Source: Stercorarius parasiticus (lineage: Eukaryota; Chordata; Aves; Charadriiformes; Stercorariidae). Taken from it: DNA of 64,000 nt. The notes below the pieces were generated by a model. It saw only the letters and a list, made by a program, of their open reading frames with translations, searched no databases and was not told the origin of the DNA. Every line of letters begins with the position of its first letter. The stretch's first letter is position 1. Below are positions 49,767-62,210 of the stretch, piece after piece. The stretch covers positions 490,144 through 554,143 of the forward strand of contig VWZL01000298.1 of assembly GCA_013396915.1 (NCBI GenBank), written 5' to 3'. A program made the translations under genes and the position numbers.

Positions 49767-50041
49767 CAAAGGGAAAAAAAAATAGCATAAATTTCAATGA
49801 GAGCTTCACTGTACTATAAGGAGACAGATTTGCCTTGTAAGGCAGTCAAGATTAAAGCAGATATTCTGGTCTGTTACTAGTGTTTTCCCCTTACTGGCCA
49901 GAACTACAGCTGCGAGCTCAAAAGCAGAGCTGTGTGAAGTGTGTTGAGGAACCAGATGTGGCCTCTGCCGGATCGCTGTGCTGGCCGCTGTACAGGCAAG
50001 GACAGGCAATGCAGGGCTCTGGTACCAGCAGAGCAGCTCTC

Positions 50042-50160
50042 GGGAACCTCGGGAGACCTGGGTTCTTCAGGTGGTTTTCTGCCACCTCTGGAAAGACATT
50101 TAATCTCTCTATACCCCAAGTGTCCCTCTGCCAAAGGTGAATATGCTCGTCTCAGAAGCC
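50042..50160 (+). mobile_element. MIR-like fragment in ZNF516 intron
   Basis: GGGAGACCTGGGTTCTTC, then TCTGCCACCTCTGGAAAGAC, ATTTAATCTCTCTATACC and AAGGTGAATATGCTC follow the order of the MIR core, with small deletions. It is weaker than the copy at 17.6 kb. Confidence 0.5.
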
Positions 50161-50165
50161 ATTAT

Positions 50166-50248
50166 GGGCCTGATCCGACAGCCTTCATGGAAGCGCTGCT
50201 CCCACTTGAGTCGTGCATGAGGGCAGGTCAAGGATACTGTTGTAAGCC
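50166..50248. repeat. Possible old palindromic repeat (GGGCCTGATCC type)
   Basis: The stretch starts GGGCCTGATCCGACAGCC and ends GCATGAGGGCAGGTCAAGGA. The two ends are partly inverted copies of each other, as in a palindromic interspersed repeat common in amniotes that begins GGGCCTGATCC. The match is partial. Confidence 0.4.
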
Positions 50249-53200
50249 AGTGTACCCTGTACAAACACCAAAGCTGAGCGGGTTAGGACTTTCATCTAAC
50301 CCCTCCCTGGCACTCACTTTATTAAAAAGCACTCACTTATTTAAAAAGCATGTGGAAAAAATGGATTGCTTCCAAGTATATTTGCCATTGTTGCATTTCC
50401 TAAGGAGCACCATAAGGCTTTTGATAGTTCAGAGCTTTGAGGGATGGGCATCACCGATGCAAGGCAATACCCCTATGAGTCATCACTCAGATTATCCTAT
50501 ATGTGAACAAAAGAAGGCAGATGACTACAGGTGTTAGCAAATTAAGGTAAACGAACGTGACCATCTGAATGGGAGCTCCTGCAAAACCGATGCTCAAAGT
50601 GCGTCTCAAAGGAGCCCCACAGAAAGAGTGCATCTGCTGCCATAACCTAAGATGGAGATTCATGTAAATATCATGAATAAAATAAATAACCACTATTAAA
50701 TATAACAATAAGATTCTCTCTGCAAGCATTTGGGAAGCTGGGCAATGTGAAACAAACCTAGTCTAAGGGCAGCAAGCTTTGGGGTTGCAGCTGTATCACA
50801 ACAGTACGTACAACAACTCTCTTTTCCAAGGACACACAGGAATAAACACAAATGTAAAAGAAAGGATCCCAGAAATAAATCTAGCCCCTTTGAAGGGAGT
50901 TGAACACTGCACTACCACACACTAAATATTCTAGTGTGATCCAAGATGAGGTCATATACCAAACACCCAAGTCAAGTCTATTGGGAACATTCAATTGTGA
51001 AAAAAAAAAAGTGACAAACAATATACCTAAGTGGGATTTCTGTTTGTCCTTTATGTCATGATTGCCATACTCCCATTGACATATTAAGACTAAATTGTAT
51101 GATGCATAGTGACACAGAGGGCTCAGTCTAGGGCCATGTGTTATTTCAGACAAGGTTCATTTACCCTCCTCTATTTGCAGTTGGTAGGATCTTGTTCCTT
51201 TTGCCTGCAGCAGCTTTTTATTTTAGTGCTATGAAAAACAGCCATCATGCCAATTGGTTTGGAGAACCATCAACAACCTGGAAGTTGTATATAAAATGAA
51301 GACAAGCTACATAAAAAAAGAGTTTTCAAATTCTGAAAACTTGCTTGCTATAAAACACTTGGAATGAAAGAAGAGATTTCAAAGCAGAGATGGGCACTAA
51401 ATAACTTTCAGTTAAAGTGTCTCTGGAAATCACTGCCCAGCAAAAACATTTTGGCAATAAAATCCCTCTTTTAAAAAGCAGGTAAATAGCGACCTCCTTG
51501 GAAACCCTGTCCCTACTTTACTTTGACCCAACGGTCCTCATGGTTTTTCTGGTGCCTGCATTCACTAAGCCGGTTTCTAGTTCTTCGCTTAGAAACACGG
51601 CTTAACATGGCTAGGACCTCATTGGATCAGTAAGATTTCTCTGAGCAGGCTGACACAATGCAGTATTAAATAAGATCAAGGAGGGCACCCACGTGAAGGT
51701 ACCCCAAGCTGATGGTGGAACAATTAACCGGTATTTAGAGCAGGAAGCGGGCAGGAAAAACTTCAAACATTCCTAGGCACTGGGATGGCAAAAGCAAAGT
51801 GGGCTGGACTAAAACAGGAACACTGACCTTGCAGTTTTAGAAACAGCATGTTATCCTCTGCTTCCTTAATGAAAACCAGGAGCCTGATTTTAGTTGCAAT
51901 CATCACACAGCCTCTAACCACCTGCGAAACAATCTACTCAACAGTAACAAGTAACAGCCGGCTCCTACACAGCATTACTTTTTAAATGATTGAACAAACC
52001 CAACAATGGAGTGGCTGAAAGGTGCACCTTGTGGACCATTTCAGATAGATTTTGTCCTCTTGTCTTCTCCAAAAGGCCTTCCATCAAGAACTGACCAAAC
52101 ACTATGGCTCCTTCCTTGCCTCCCAGCTGCCAGAGTGGTCAACTTGCACACACGTTCTGGGCACTAGACCGTAGCTGTCCTTAAAACTACCAGCGTCCAA
52201 ATGTCCTGGGTTTCATCACACTTGCAAAACCGGGTTAGAAGCTCCATTTCGCCCATGCTTTTGACAAAAGAGAGAACAATGTCGGGTGAGGACACTACAA
52301 CACTGGTCTGGAATGCATGCTCTTTCTATGTGGAGTTCAGCTCTTGCACAACTTCTACAAAGAGAAGCAGCACATAAAAAAAAATGGGAAGTTTTACAAA
52401 TGGTGAGAGTTGGGACTATGGCTCCCATTCTCCCCCCCTATACACACACACACCCATCCCAAGAGTAATAAATCGGTGTGACTTTCAGTTTCCACCGAGA
52501 CAAACTAATTCTGGCAGATCATCAAACAGTATGGTTTCAAATGCAAATACATAGGTTTATCTTTTCTTTTTTTTCTTTTTGTTCTTCTTTTTACATGGCA
52601 GTTCACTGGCAAGAGACAGAAGGAGAGCTCTGATACTTTTTTATCCCTGAACTTTTAAACTGGCTATTTGCACAACTGCCTTTCCTGCTTAGGTGAATTA
52701 GCAGCCACATATTCGGCCCTACCTCTTTTTAATTATAAACATACAAACAGATCAAAAGAATCATTTGAAAAATAGGATAGCAGTCTTTGGCATGGACAAG
52801 GAAGATATTAAGACTTTTGTCAAGAAAGACAAAGGACACTGACAAGTGATTATCTCTCTCTATTGTTGGAAGACCTGTTTGCAGACAAAATTGAACAAAA
52901 CCTCCAAAATAACATCACAGATAAGCCCCAGAGGATGTTTATTTTGCCCGAAGCAAAAAGATGATGATGTGTGCCAGCACCAGCATATCAGGGGGATCTT
53001 CGTGTGACAGCACATCTGCGTAACTTGAGCCTGCTGGAAGGGAGGGGACAAAGGAACAGTAATACTCCAGGTGTAACCAGATACATTCAACCTGCGACAG
53101 AAGTGTCACACAGTGCAAGAGGGGGAGATCTGTAATGTTAGAGATTGGTAAACAAACCTATTCAAGCCTATCCAGAAATGATACAAACAATGAACTTGTA

Positions 53201-53318
53201 ATCCCAACCATTAAAGGGAGAGAAGGAAGAAACTGTGAAACGGCATGTCATGGCTCCAAACGAAGCAGGAACAAGCAAGCCATGTCCTCAGCTACGGAAG
53301 GGCTTGTGAAAATCTTAC

Positions 53319-54797
53319 CTGTGTGATCCAGGACAGGGCTGTTGGCACCACAGGTTTGGTACAACGAAGCAAGGTCCTTTGGAATGTATGTTTTAAAAAT
53401 ATTTAAAACGTCCAAACGTTTCTCATGCCCATCTGATCCCAGATCCTGTTTGCTGGAGTGTAAAGCCGGAGAAACTACCATGGAGCTAGGCTGGGGCTGC
53501 AGCAGTGGACTCGCTCGTGCTACCGCTGTGCAGTTTGCCAATGTCCTCATCTCATTCCCAGCCTTCACGTGAGACTCCCTCTGAGGCACCAATGGCTCTT
53601 CGTGTTTAGTGTACTGCTCGCTTTTACACAGAGGATGATACTGTGGCGGTGGGTTGAATTTGGCCTTCATGGAGTCAGACACACAGTGCTTACCTGGAGG
53701 GGCAAAACTAGTACTTCCCTGGGGAACCATGTACTTTTCCACTTGCTTACTGTTGGTGGGCTGCGTGCTAGGCCTGGATATGACCGTCTGAGTAGGCGTT
53801 ACACTTCTGCTATAGGCTCCCATTTGCATAAGTTTGGAATTCGCTTCATATTTACTTTTTTGTTGTGCTGTTATGCTGTATTGCTCCTGGGAATGGTTTA
53901 ACTTGGGCTGTCTGTACCCATCTAGACCTGATAAGCGTGGACCACAGTGGCCGAAGGCATGACCATCCTTTGATTGATGCGTACTCCCGGATTTCCCAGT
54001 CATCGCAACAGAAAGAGAGCTGCTTTTGGACCCTGGCAATGCACTTGGCGCTTGAGTGCGCATAAATCTGGCAACGGGCAAAGGCTGGCATTCCTTACCG
54101 CCAAGAACAGGAGGGGGGCCAGTACGCCCACTCCTCGCCAGAAAGACCAGGTTGTTTTTAATACTCTTGAATCCATTCTGTTGAACCCAAGGGGGGACCA
54201 TCGAGTTACAGCTGATTTTGTGCAAAATTCTTTTGTGCATCCACAGGACTTCAGGGTAGTAGGTCTTGTGACTGCAGAAAGGACACGGGTAGACAATTAA
54301 AGCAGCCTGCAAGGACGTATTCAGATTTTTATTGCATGAATTATCCCTTGTTGATTTTTCACTCAAATCGAGTGGAGCTACCTCTTGAGCTTCAGCACCT
54401 TTTTCTATCAGAGGATGCTCCCTGTTTAAGTCTAGCAGATTTTCTCTTGTGCGACTAGCCTGCACTTCAAGTGACGTTTTCAAGTCCATAACCATGTTTG
54501 AAGGTGTCTGGCCCACACCCAAAGCAAAGCTAGCAATGTGGCTGGAGCAAGGAAGCCCTTGGCTGTGGTGAAATGCTGGCATCTTGATGTCTGCAGAACA
54601 TTTTACATCTTGGTATTTCGAAAAGGGCTGCTTGATGACACTCTCCAGGCCTGACACCAGGGCAGGAATCTCTGGTTTAGATTCCCTGGCCTCGTTTTCT
54701 CTGGTGTTGCGGCTTCCCAGCTTCGGGTGTTCATCCAACTGAGATGTTACCATTGGGGTTTCCTCTTCAGAAAAGTTGCAACGGTATGGCTTTTCAT
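53319..54797 (-). CDS. ZNF516: ZNF516 large internal coding exon (C2H2 finger, PLDLS motif)
   Basis: This exon gives 493 residues read from 54797 down to 53319. It starts after the acceptor CCCATTCAG, completing a split Asp codon, and ends at the donor ACAG/GTAAGA, leaving one G. In order it shows a stub DEKPYRCNF at residues 1-9 that looks like a finger start without a second Cys; an acidic, Ser-rich stretch; PLDLS at about residues 142-146 (bases 54375-54361), a match to the CtBP-binding PxDLS motif; one C2H2 finger of form C-x2-C-x12-H-x4-H at about residues 172-193 (bases 54285-54220); a conserved patch containing SGRTGPPP and GGKECQP; a long Pro/Ser/Gln-rich disordered stretch; and LDVLNIFKTYIPKDLASLY near the end. 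The finger, the patch and the last block match mammalian ZNF516 closely as I recall it, and this fixes the identity. The reading frame continues past 53319 but leaves homology there, which supports the splice site. Confidence 0.95.
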
Positions 54798-57700
54798 CTG
54801 AATGGGACAAACAAAAAACCATCATTGTCATTTCATGCAGAAAGAAGCCCAAAAGACAGAGCAAAACTCAAGACTAGAGCAAAATAGCAGGAGAAAAAGC
54901 AAACTTTGGTATTAGTATTGTAATGACATGCTACAGACTAAATGTACTGTATAAGCAAGGAAATCTTGAAATAAGACACAACAGTTCATTTTACTTTTAA
55001 AGATGACTGCAAAGTCTGGATAAACTCTCCAATGCTGCATGTTCATGACATTTTGAAGAAAGAACAATTCAATAATATACCCATGTTAAGATTCTGGGAC
55101 TGTGAGAAAAATAAACAAATATGCAACCATTTAATGCTTTAACAAAAGCAAAGATAACGGAGCCAGATAAGACTGACCTACTTAAAGGTCTGTCAGCGCT
55201 TCCATCACAAGTCCCTATTTTCAAAGGGTTTATAACTCAGCAACAAAAATTGGCTCCACATGGAAATCAAGCATATAAGCAGGTACAGCATATAGAACAA
55301 ACTGCTCACTTAAGAGAGACTTTTGCAGTGGCCAAGTATAAAAGATGAGTTACGGAGGATGTAAATTTTGAATTTTCCACCCATTAGTTTAAAGCTGATA
55401 CTTCTTTTTTTCAACATACTTCTGTGTTTGAGTCAAACTTCAGGAAAATTTTATGACTGCTTGATCCACTAAGAGATAAGGAATTCAACATTTTCAGCCA
55501 TTTAGATTACAGAATTCAAACCAGACTTTCGATTCTCCCACATTTTCTTCTTCACATCTCAGCTCTCCAGAGTAAATTTATCTACCTAACACATGTCCTG
55601 GAAAGGGAACATACTGGGCAGTAATTAAAGCTGTTTAAGGGGAAAGAGAAGAGTAGCATTTGTTTTGCTGGGAGCACAGCTACCTCTGCCCACTCTCCCG
55701 ATGCCGATCTCTCCGAGCTGTTGATGAAGCCATTGAATCCCTCCAAATCAGCTCACAAATCAATTCCACAGAGATTTTCACCACAGCAGTAATGCTTACT
55801 GCACTGAATCCATTTAACATGTAACTGAATTGAATCATCTGACAAACTTTCAGTTTCGATTAACATGCAGTTAATGAGCCACTGCCAGGCAAGTGTAAGG
55901 AGACCATGCTCCATCTAAAATGTCACCAGCCCAAAGTGATCACTGCATCCGTAGGAGGGCTGAAAATGAGAAAGGAGTGAACTGCTCTAGAGCTGCATAT
56001 CCTCTCGCATCAACTCACAAAAGCCAGTGCTTCAGAAAATCAAGCGCTGTTCGTTAGTGCAGCGCAATGCCACGGGCATTATTCTGCACGGCGCAATGGA
56101 AGAAGCATGTCTTCAGCTGGAGTTTAACTGCAAATAAAGTCTACTTACCCTCACCTTCAATTCAAGCAAAAAATTCTTAAGGTTTTGCTTAATTCGAGGT
56201 AATTAGGTTAAAAATAACCCACAGATTTGCAGCCTTGCAGGGCTGAGTGCTCACTCTGCTAAGATCGTTTTCCTTCTAAATTCCCTAAGTGGGTAAATTC
56301 AGGGGGAAAAAAACCCCACAATCCAGAAACTTGTTTTTCCTGTGTTGCAGGGGGCAAGGCTTTGGGCTACTAGCCAAATTTACTGTTTAAAACAAAGACA
56401 CTGCACGCAGAGGTGAAATCTGACACTGCACATCTGTGCTATTTTCAAAGCACATCTGTCAAAGCCCAAAATATCTGTGCTCTTAAATAAGATTTTAAGG
56501 CTTCTCTTTACGATCAGAAGGAGTGGCTCCTTTGATCATCGTAGTAAACAATAAAGCAAAGCAAAACCAAATCACTCAATTGTAGCAGTACTCAGCAGAG
56601 ACTGAACCGACCTACTGGCTATGCTGAGCAGAGCAGGTAGAGGAGGGAGGGGGGGACCACCACTAGCCCACCTCCAGCTGGGGCTTGGAGGCTCCAGCTG
56701 CTCCTTGGTCCGCCTGGGCAGCCATGATGAAGGGGCACATCGGCAGATGCCCGGAATCCTGGGTTGCTCTGAGTACCTCAGACACTCTGTGATGCTTTCT
56801 GACTTGGTCAAAATATATGTACTGTGCTGTTTCAGCAGAGAGGACAAAGTCAAAGAGGTGGAATGGGTTAGGTCTGGGCTTGGTCTTGAGGTCTGTACTT
56901 GGGGAAGGGGGGAGGAGGAAGAAGCAGAGAGACAGACCACAGTCCTGGGTGCCTCAATAACCACGGGTATAAAGCCTGGGACTGCACATCTAGAGGTGGC
57001 TACAGTCCTTTTAGCCCTATTGCTTTAGTGCAGCCACCAAAGAAAAAGGAATTTTCCAGATGGAAAATGTAGCATGGAGTAGAAAAACGATGAAGGCATT
57101 TGTAAGGCGTATCTAGGGCTGCAGTTGCCACAATGCTAAAGGGATATGCTGTCAGTACAATATATAAAAATTTGTAAGGTTATTACAAAACATAGCTTCT
57201 AACATCTCTTCGTAGCGTCTTGCTAGATTCAGTTCCTCTGATGTCTCACACAAACAGTACTGAACATACTAGGAATAATTTTAAACCCTTAGATCAGGAG
57301 CCTCAATAGCAATATTTGTGTTAATTGCTCAAGCTACACTTCTAGAAAAACAAAACAAAACAAAACCACACCCCTACCCCCTTCCCCAAGATTTGGACAA
57401 ACACACTCTTCACCTGCAGGCCAACTCATACTTCTTCACCAGCACAAAGCACAGCATAAGCTTTTCCCTAGCCCCATCCTGCTCTCCACCAGGGACCCGA
57501 CACTCCAGATACATCGACACCCAGGCTGACCCCGTCGTGGGTGGTGGTCCAGGCTGGGCGGCTGCAAGCAAGTAGCAGAAGCCAGGGGGAAAGGGGAGAC
57601 ACAGACAAGAGAAAGAAGAGATGGTATGCAAACCAATAATATAAGCAGAGCCTTTTTACAAAAATAGATTAAATTTATTTCTGCCTGCTCCCAGCCACTT

Positions 57701-58599
57701 GCCCCAGCTGAAAAGGGGTACTAACAATCCTTTTAAATCACTGGTATAAAATACTGCTCTAACCAGCGTAGTGCAGGCATTACTGTCACCAGAAACTTTC
57801 AAGATTTTATTATGGCCAGGTCAAAGCAAAAAGCCATGAATGGGATGCCTTTTGCACGATCTCCAGGGACCATAACTCACATTTCCTATTGCAAGAGTTC
57901 TTGTCTAAGCATGCTCTCACTTTTTATCCTACAGTCCCTCTCATGGACCCAAGTTTGTCTCAATTCCTTTGTTTCTTACCCAAAACGGCCATTTACCTGT
58001 TGCATTTAAGAGTGATAAATGTCCTTTTACCACATCCCTGAAATGTTACAGTTTTTCTGTGTCATGGATACCCGGCCAACAGCTGAAGCAGACCTATTTT
58101 ACAAGGTGGCCAGCTAGGAGGTGGCTGCTGATGCCATCTCGTGCCTTCAGTTTGGCCATAGCTTCAAATACCGATGGCATTGCAGACCACAGGAGAACAA
58201 AGCAGGACAGCCCTGAACACTTAAGTATATGGGAAGCCATGGTCTAGAAACACAGGAACATTCAGGGATTCAACCAATTCTTCAGAAACATAACTAATTG
58301 CCATCACTTAGTTACATATCTAACACGGGCAGATAAAAGTGACTCCCCTTCTCCCCACACACACGTGCCTCTTCTCTTTCTCCCCCTCACATGCATAAAC
58401 TCCACTTGTTTTCTCCCCAGCTCTGTTTCTCCACGAAACCGAATTTCAGAACAGGCAGCTGTTTTAATTCATGAGGCTTCCTATAAAGTAAACCAGGCTA
58501 CAAGCCTGAGGACAATGAAACCGTGATTTCTATTCAGAAGAGCAGAACAGGCTAGAAACCAGCCCCTTTTCTGGCTAGCATTACAGCACTAGGAGTCGA

Positions 58600-59100
58600 A
58601 GGAAAAGGAGCAGATGTGATGTGTTTGACTTTTAGTAAACATTTGATAGTGATTTGCACTTTGAGATGAGTGCTGTGGCTTGATTTGAAAACTGTCTGCA
58701 AATAAATCACGATAAAAGCAAAGGATAACATTGGAAGAAGGTGCAATATTGCAAAGACCTGTATTAGGTCCTGTTTCACTTGGTATTTTCTTTAAAGATC
58801 CAGAAGAGACTCTAGACAGCATGCTAACTTAAATCTCCAGGAAATATCGCATTTGGAGAAGCTGCAAAAATAATGGGGACAAGGAAATAATGCACAGGGA
58901 CTTAGAGAGAATAGAAATGCAGTCTGAAAATAATCAAATAAGATACATTTGAGGAAAAAAAGCAGGCTAAGACAAGTGAAGGGAAACGATCCAAAAAAAT
59001 CCATGCAGTGGGAGGGTGAAATCTGGGAAGCAGCAATGTTGAAAATAACAGATGTTACAATAGAGGGCAAGTTAAATATGAATGTACTGGGTAAGGTTCT
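58600..59100 (+). mobile_element. Ancient CR1 (ORF2 reverse-transcriptase region), eroded
   Basis: The plus strand matches, with many substitutions and indels, the reverse-transcriptase part of ancient amniote CR1 elements. Recognisable stretches include GATGTGATGTGTTTGACTTT near the start (the DVIYLDFSKAF region of CR1), an ATAATGCACAGGGACTTAGA segment (a leucine-rich part seen in CR1 after the catalytic block), and the run from about 59035 to 59090 ending AAATATGAATG (the DLGVIVDHKLNMN-like region). No open frame survives across it. I recognised this by eye against remembered CR1 sequence and did no alignment. Confidence 0.62.
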
Positions 59101-59216
59101 TGAGCTTAGCTTTCACAAATATAAGTATGTATTATAAAAAAAAAAACAAAACCAAACACAAAAACTACCACTCTGAAGAAGATACTTACATGATGGCCAT
59201 GCTGGTTGCATTTTTT

Positions 59217-59238
59217 TATATATATATATATATATATA
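59217..59238. repeat. (TA)n microsatellite
   Basis: A TA run lies between the two pieces of the ancient CR1 copy. Confidence 0.93.
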
Positions 59239-59599
59239 AAAAACCAAAATACACATACGATAGTAATGGGCACTATGTAAAGCCCACACTAAGAACAATA
59301 CAATGGGACATGGCAGGGGGAAGAAGGCAGAAAAGCAAGTTTGCAGCAGATAATTGAGGTCTTTTATCCTGTGAAAGGAAGGTCCAACAAAAATACTCTA
59401 TGCCCCAGAATATCTGTGCAGATCTGCAAACATGGACAAGTCAGAAGGAGTTCTGCAACAGAAAAGTAAACAACCAGAAAACAAAGATGAAGAGTTAAGT
59501 GTCCCTCACATGGCTAAGGGAAGATGGGAGGGTGATAGGCCAACGCCTGCAGCCTCCCCAGGAGTGCTAGGCTCTAAAAGAGGGAATTATGTCATTCTG

Positions 59600-59800
59600 A
59601 GCACTGGAGTCTATCATAACAATCAGATATAATTGCACGCAGGAAAACTCACCATGGACAGGAAAAAACCCAACCCCAATTATGTGTATTTGCAGCTTGC
59701 AGAATGAATGCCAAGGGAAGTGGTAGAACACCGCTTGGAGACTGTAAAACCTATATGGACAAAACATGGATTATCAACTCATGATAAAAATCCATCCTTT
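59600..59800 (+). mobile_element. Ancient CR1, ORF2 C-terminal fragment
   Basis: This is probably the continuation of the element at 58.6-59.1 kb, separated by an AT-rich simple-repeat stretch. From 59708 the plus strand reads MPREVVEHRLETVKPIW, a worn version of the [15 protein letters not shown] block that ends CR1 ORF2. Just before it, TTTGCAGCTTGCAGAATGAA also resembles the old CR1 3' ORF2 region. It has the opposite orientation to ZNF516 transcription. Confidence 0.62.
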
Positions 59801-62187
59801 TCATGGGGAGGCAGAAAGCCTGACTTACTCTTTGCTCTACCAGCACAACAAACCAAAACCCCTCATAAGCCAATATCCACGCACTACAACTGCACTGTAG
59901 ACATCTGGCAAAACCACCCTTCCTTTCATACCAATTCCCTATGTGGTTAGCTAAGGAAAAGACTCCTCAAGCATTCAACAGTGAGCCCGTGACCCTCCTT
60001 GGCAGATAGGTTTATCATCTGAGTGTGGGTCCGGCTGTTCAAAGAGAGACAGTATCCGTTTTGCAGAGGATGACTTGTCTTACACCAGCCATGCCCCCTG
60101 TTCTAGCTGCTTGCATGTCTATTTCTTGTATTCCACAAGCTATCCGCCACCCTCTCTGCTTTCTGCTCTGGCTGCATCACTCAGCAGATCCCAAACGTGG
60201 TGGCAAAGCAGGCTTGAAGTAAGAGACATCTCCTACAAACCCTCTTAGCTTTTCTTACAGCACAAGGCCACGTGCTGCAATCACAGCGGGAAGACAAAGT
60301 TACGCTGTTTTGATAAGAGATCCAGCTTCTCACCTGCAAAGCTCATCTTGCTTTACATGTTATTAGATGTTTTCAGATGGAGCTACACCAGCTCCACAAT
60401 AATTCAGAAAAAGAAATGACCAAGGATCAGACTGGAAGACGCAGTACCGCAGGATGGGGCAGGACAGCAGGTAAGAGGGTGATGCTGAAGGGTAGAAAGC
60501 ACACAATCAACTAATAACCCTGCTTCCTCTCGGACTAATTTTAGAATTGACGATGTTTTTGGCTGATGTTTGAGATTTTTAACAGGGCAGAAATCCAACA
60601 CAGCTCCTGAGATTGAGATGCTGGCTGATACAGATGGTTTATCAGTCAGCCAGCTCAACCCACCCTGCAGAGGTTTCACTTCGGCTACACAAGGGGGAAT
60701 GGGGAGTAACGCCGTCCTGCGCCACAGCCCGGGAGCCCACAGAAAACAAGTCCTGGGCCCCCCAAAAAGTCCTGCCTTCGTCTGGTTCCAAGAGAGATGT
60801 TTCTGCTTTATACTGCACTGCTTTTCCTTATTATTTTTCAACAATATTTTTTTTTCCTATCGTTTTCGTGGCTAGATGCTGGGGAGTTACCCTTTTCACT
60901 TCCACACCATCAGCTGTACATTTCTAACACCACCATACTTCCATCTTTAGCAAATAAAGCCAGATCACGGGTTTACCAATCAGAACTATCAGCCTTTTGG
61001 TATAGCCTGCCTTCATGGTCTCCTCCTCCTTTTCTAAACCTAAGAAATCCTAAAGTGATTTCTTACTCACTTTTTACTCTCACAGCCAACAATTTCAGGA
61101 CAAGGCTGCATGATGGCCACTGTCAACTTGCAACCAAATACTTCTTGGGAAAGGATGTTGACTACGGAAAAGCATCATCTCACAAATAGAGGAGAACTGC
61201 AGTTTTGTATCCCTGGGTTTGGGGAGTGGGGCCAGGGAGGGGAAATTATTATCTGACCAAAGCAACATTAAGGTTTTTTATGAACCTTAAGAGTAACAAA
61301 ATTTAGCTTTTTTCTTGTACTTTTCTTCTCAAACAGTACTACCACCATTGCCATGATGATTAAATGACTAATGCTTGGAGCCCTAAATTCAACTTCTATT
61401 ATGACCCATGATATTTTTCAGCTGTTTTTCTTGCACATTTGTGCAAGAAAATTCCTGGAACTAGAACATACAGATTTATTCCAAAGTCCCGTTTGCTTCA
61501 TTTCACTAACTTTACCCTCCACAATTTCTAGCTTTACCTGCAAGTTCCTTTTTCCCCTTGCTGTTAAACTCTTAAAACACCGTATCTGCATGCCCCGAGC
61601 GTGCAAATAGCTGAAGGGCTGTGTTACATTATTCGCCTGCTTCCCTCTGCAGAACTGGGGGACACTGCAGGGGATGAAAGCGGGACAGGGCCAGCCGAGC
61701 ACACTGCTCCTAACGCTCCCCAGTCTCCACTTGACTAATCTCTCTGGCATTGTCCGGGAGGACACCTGCTGCTTGTGAAAATAAAACCCACTGAGCTTAT
61801 ACAATCTGGGCAGCAAAAAACATGAATAGGCAACCATCAAACTAATTCAATAAAGTTTGTTCAGTTCTGGACTGCACATGTTGAGGTTTTTGAATTATTT
61901 TAGATTATTATTGTTGTTATCATAAGAGATATATAATGCATAATTTTGCATTTTGGAAAGAATCTGAAAGGTCACTGAAGTGATTGGGAAAAAAACACAA
62001 AAATTTTAGTTGATTAAATTTGAAACTTAACCTTTTAAGATGAGTGAAATCTGAGTCTGAGAACAGTTACGGTACAACACACAAAAGACTCCTTTCTACA
62101 AGGTATTCCCTAGCTCAGTAAAATTACAAATTCCTTTGCACAGCAGAAATGCTTTAGAGTTATGTCACACTTCAGAGAACACTTTTT

Positions 62188-62210
62188 AAAAAAAAAAAAA
62201 AAAAAAAAAA
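62188..62210. repeat. 23-base A run
   Basis: A homopolymer A tract after CTTTTTA. I see no retroposed gene or SINE to its left. Confidence 0.9.

Larger units (their letters stand above)
48360..53318 (-). other. ZNF516 intron (4959 nt)
   Basis: This intron runs from the donor GTAAGA at 53318 to the acceptor CAG at 48360. Its last 70 nt before the acceptor are a TCCC/TTCC microsatellite. It also holds a MIR-like fragment near 50.04-50.16 kb, a probable old palindromic repeat at about 50.17-50.25 kb, and a CA repeat at 49750-49766. I see no additional exon. Confidence 0.85.

Noticed and set aside
55085..55345. A 75-codon open frame and the words TTTATAACTCAGC, which recall an old interspersed repeat.
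   Set aside because: Only one short word matched; no family could be supported.
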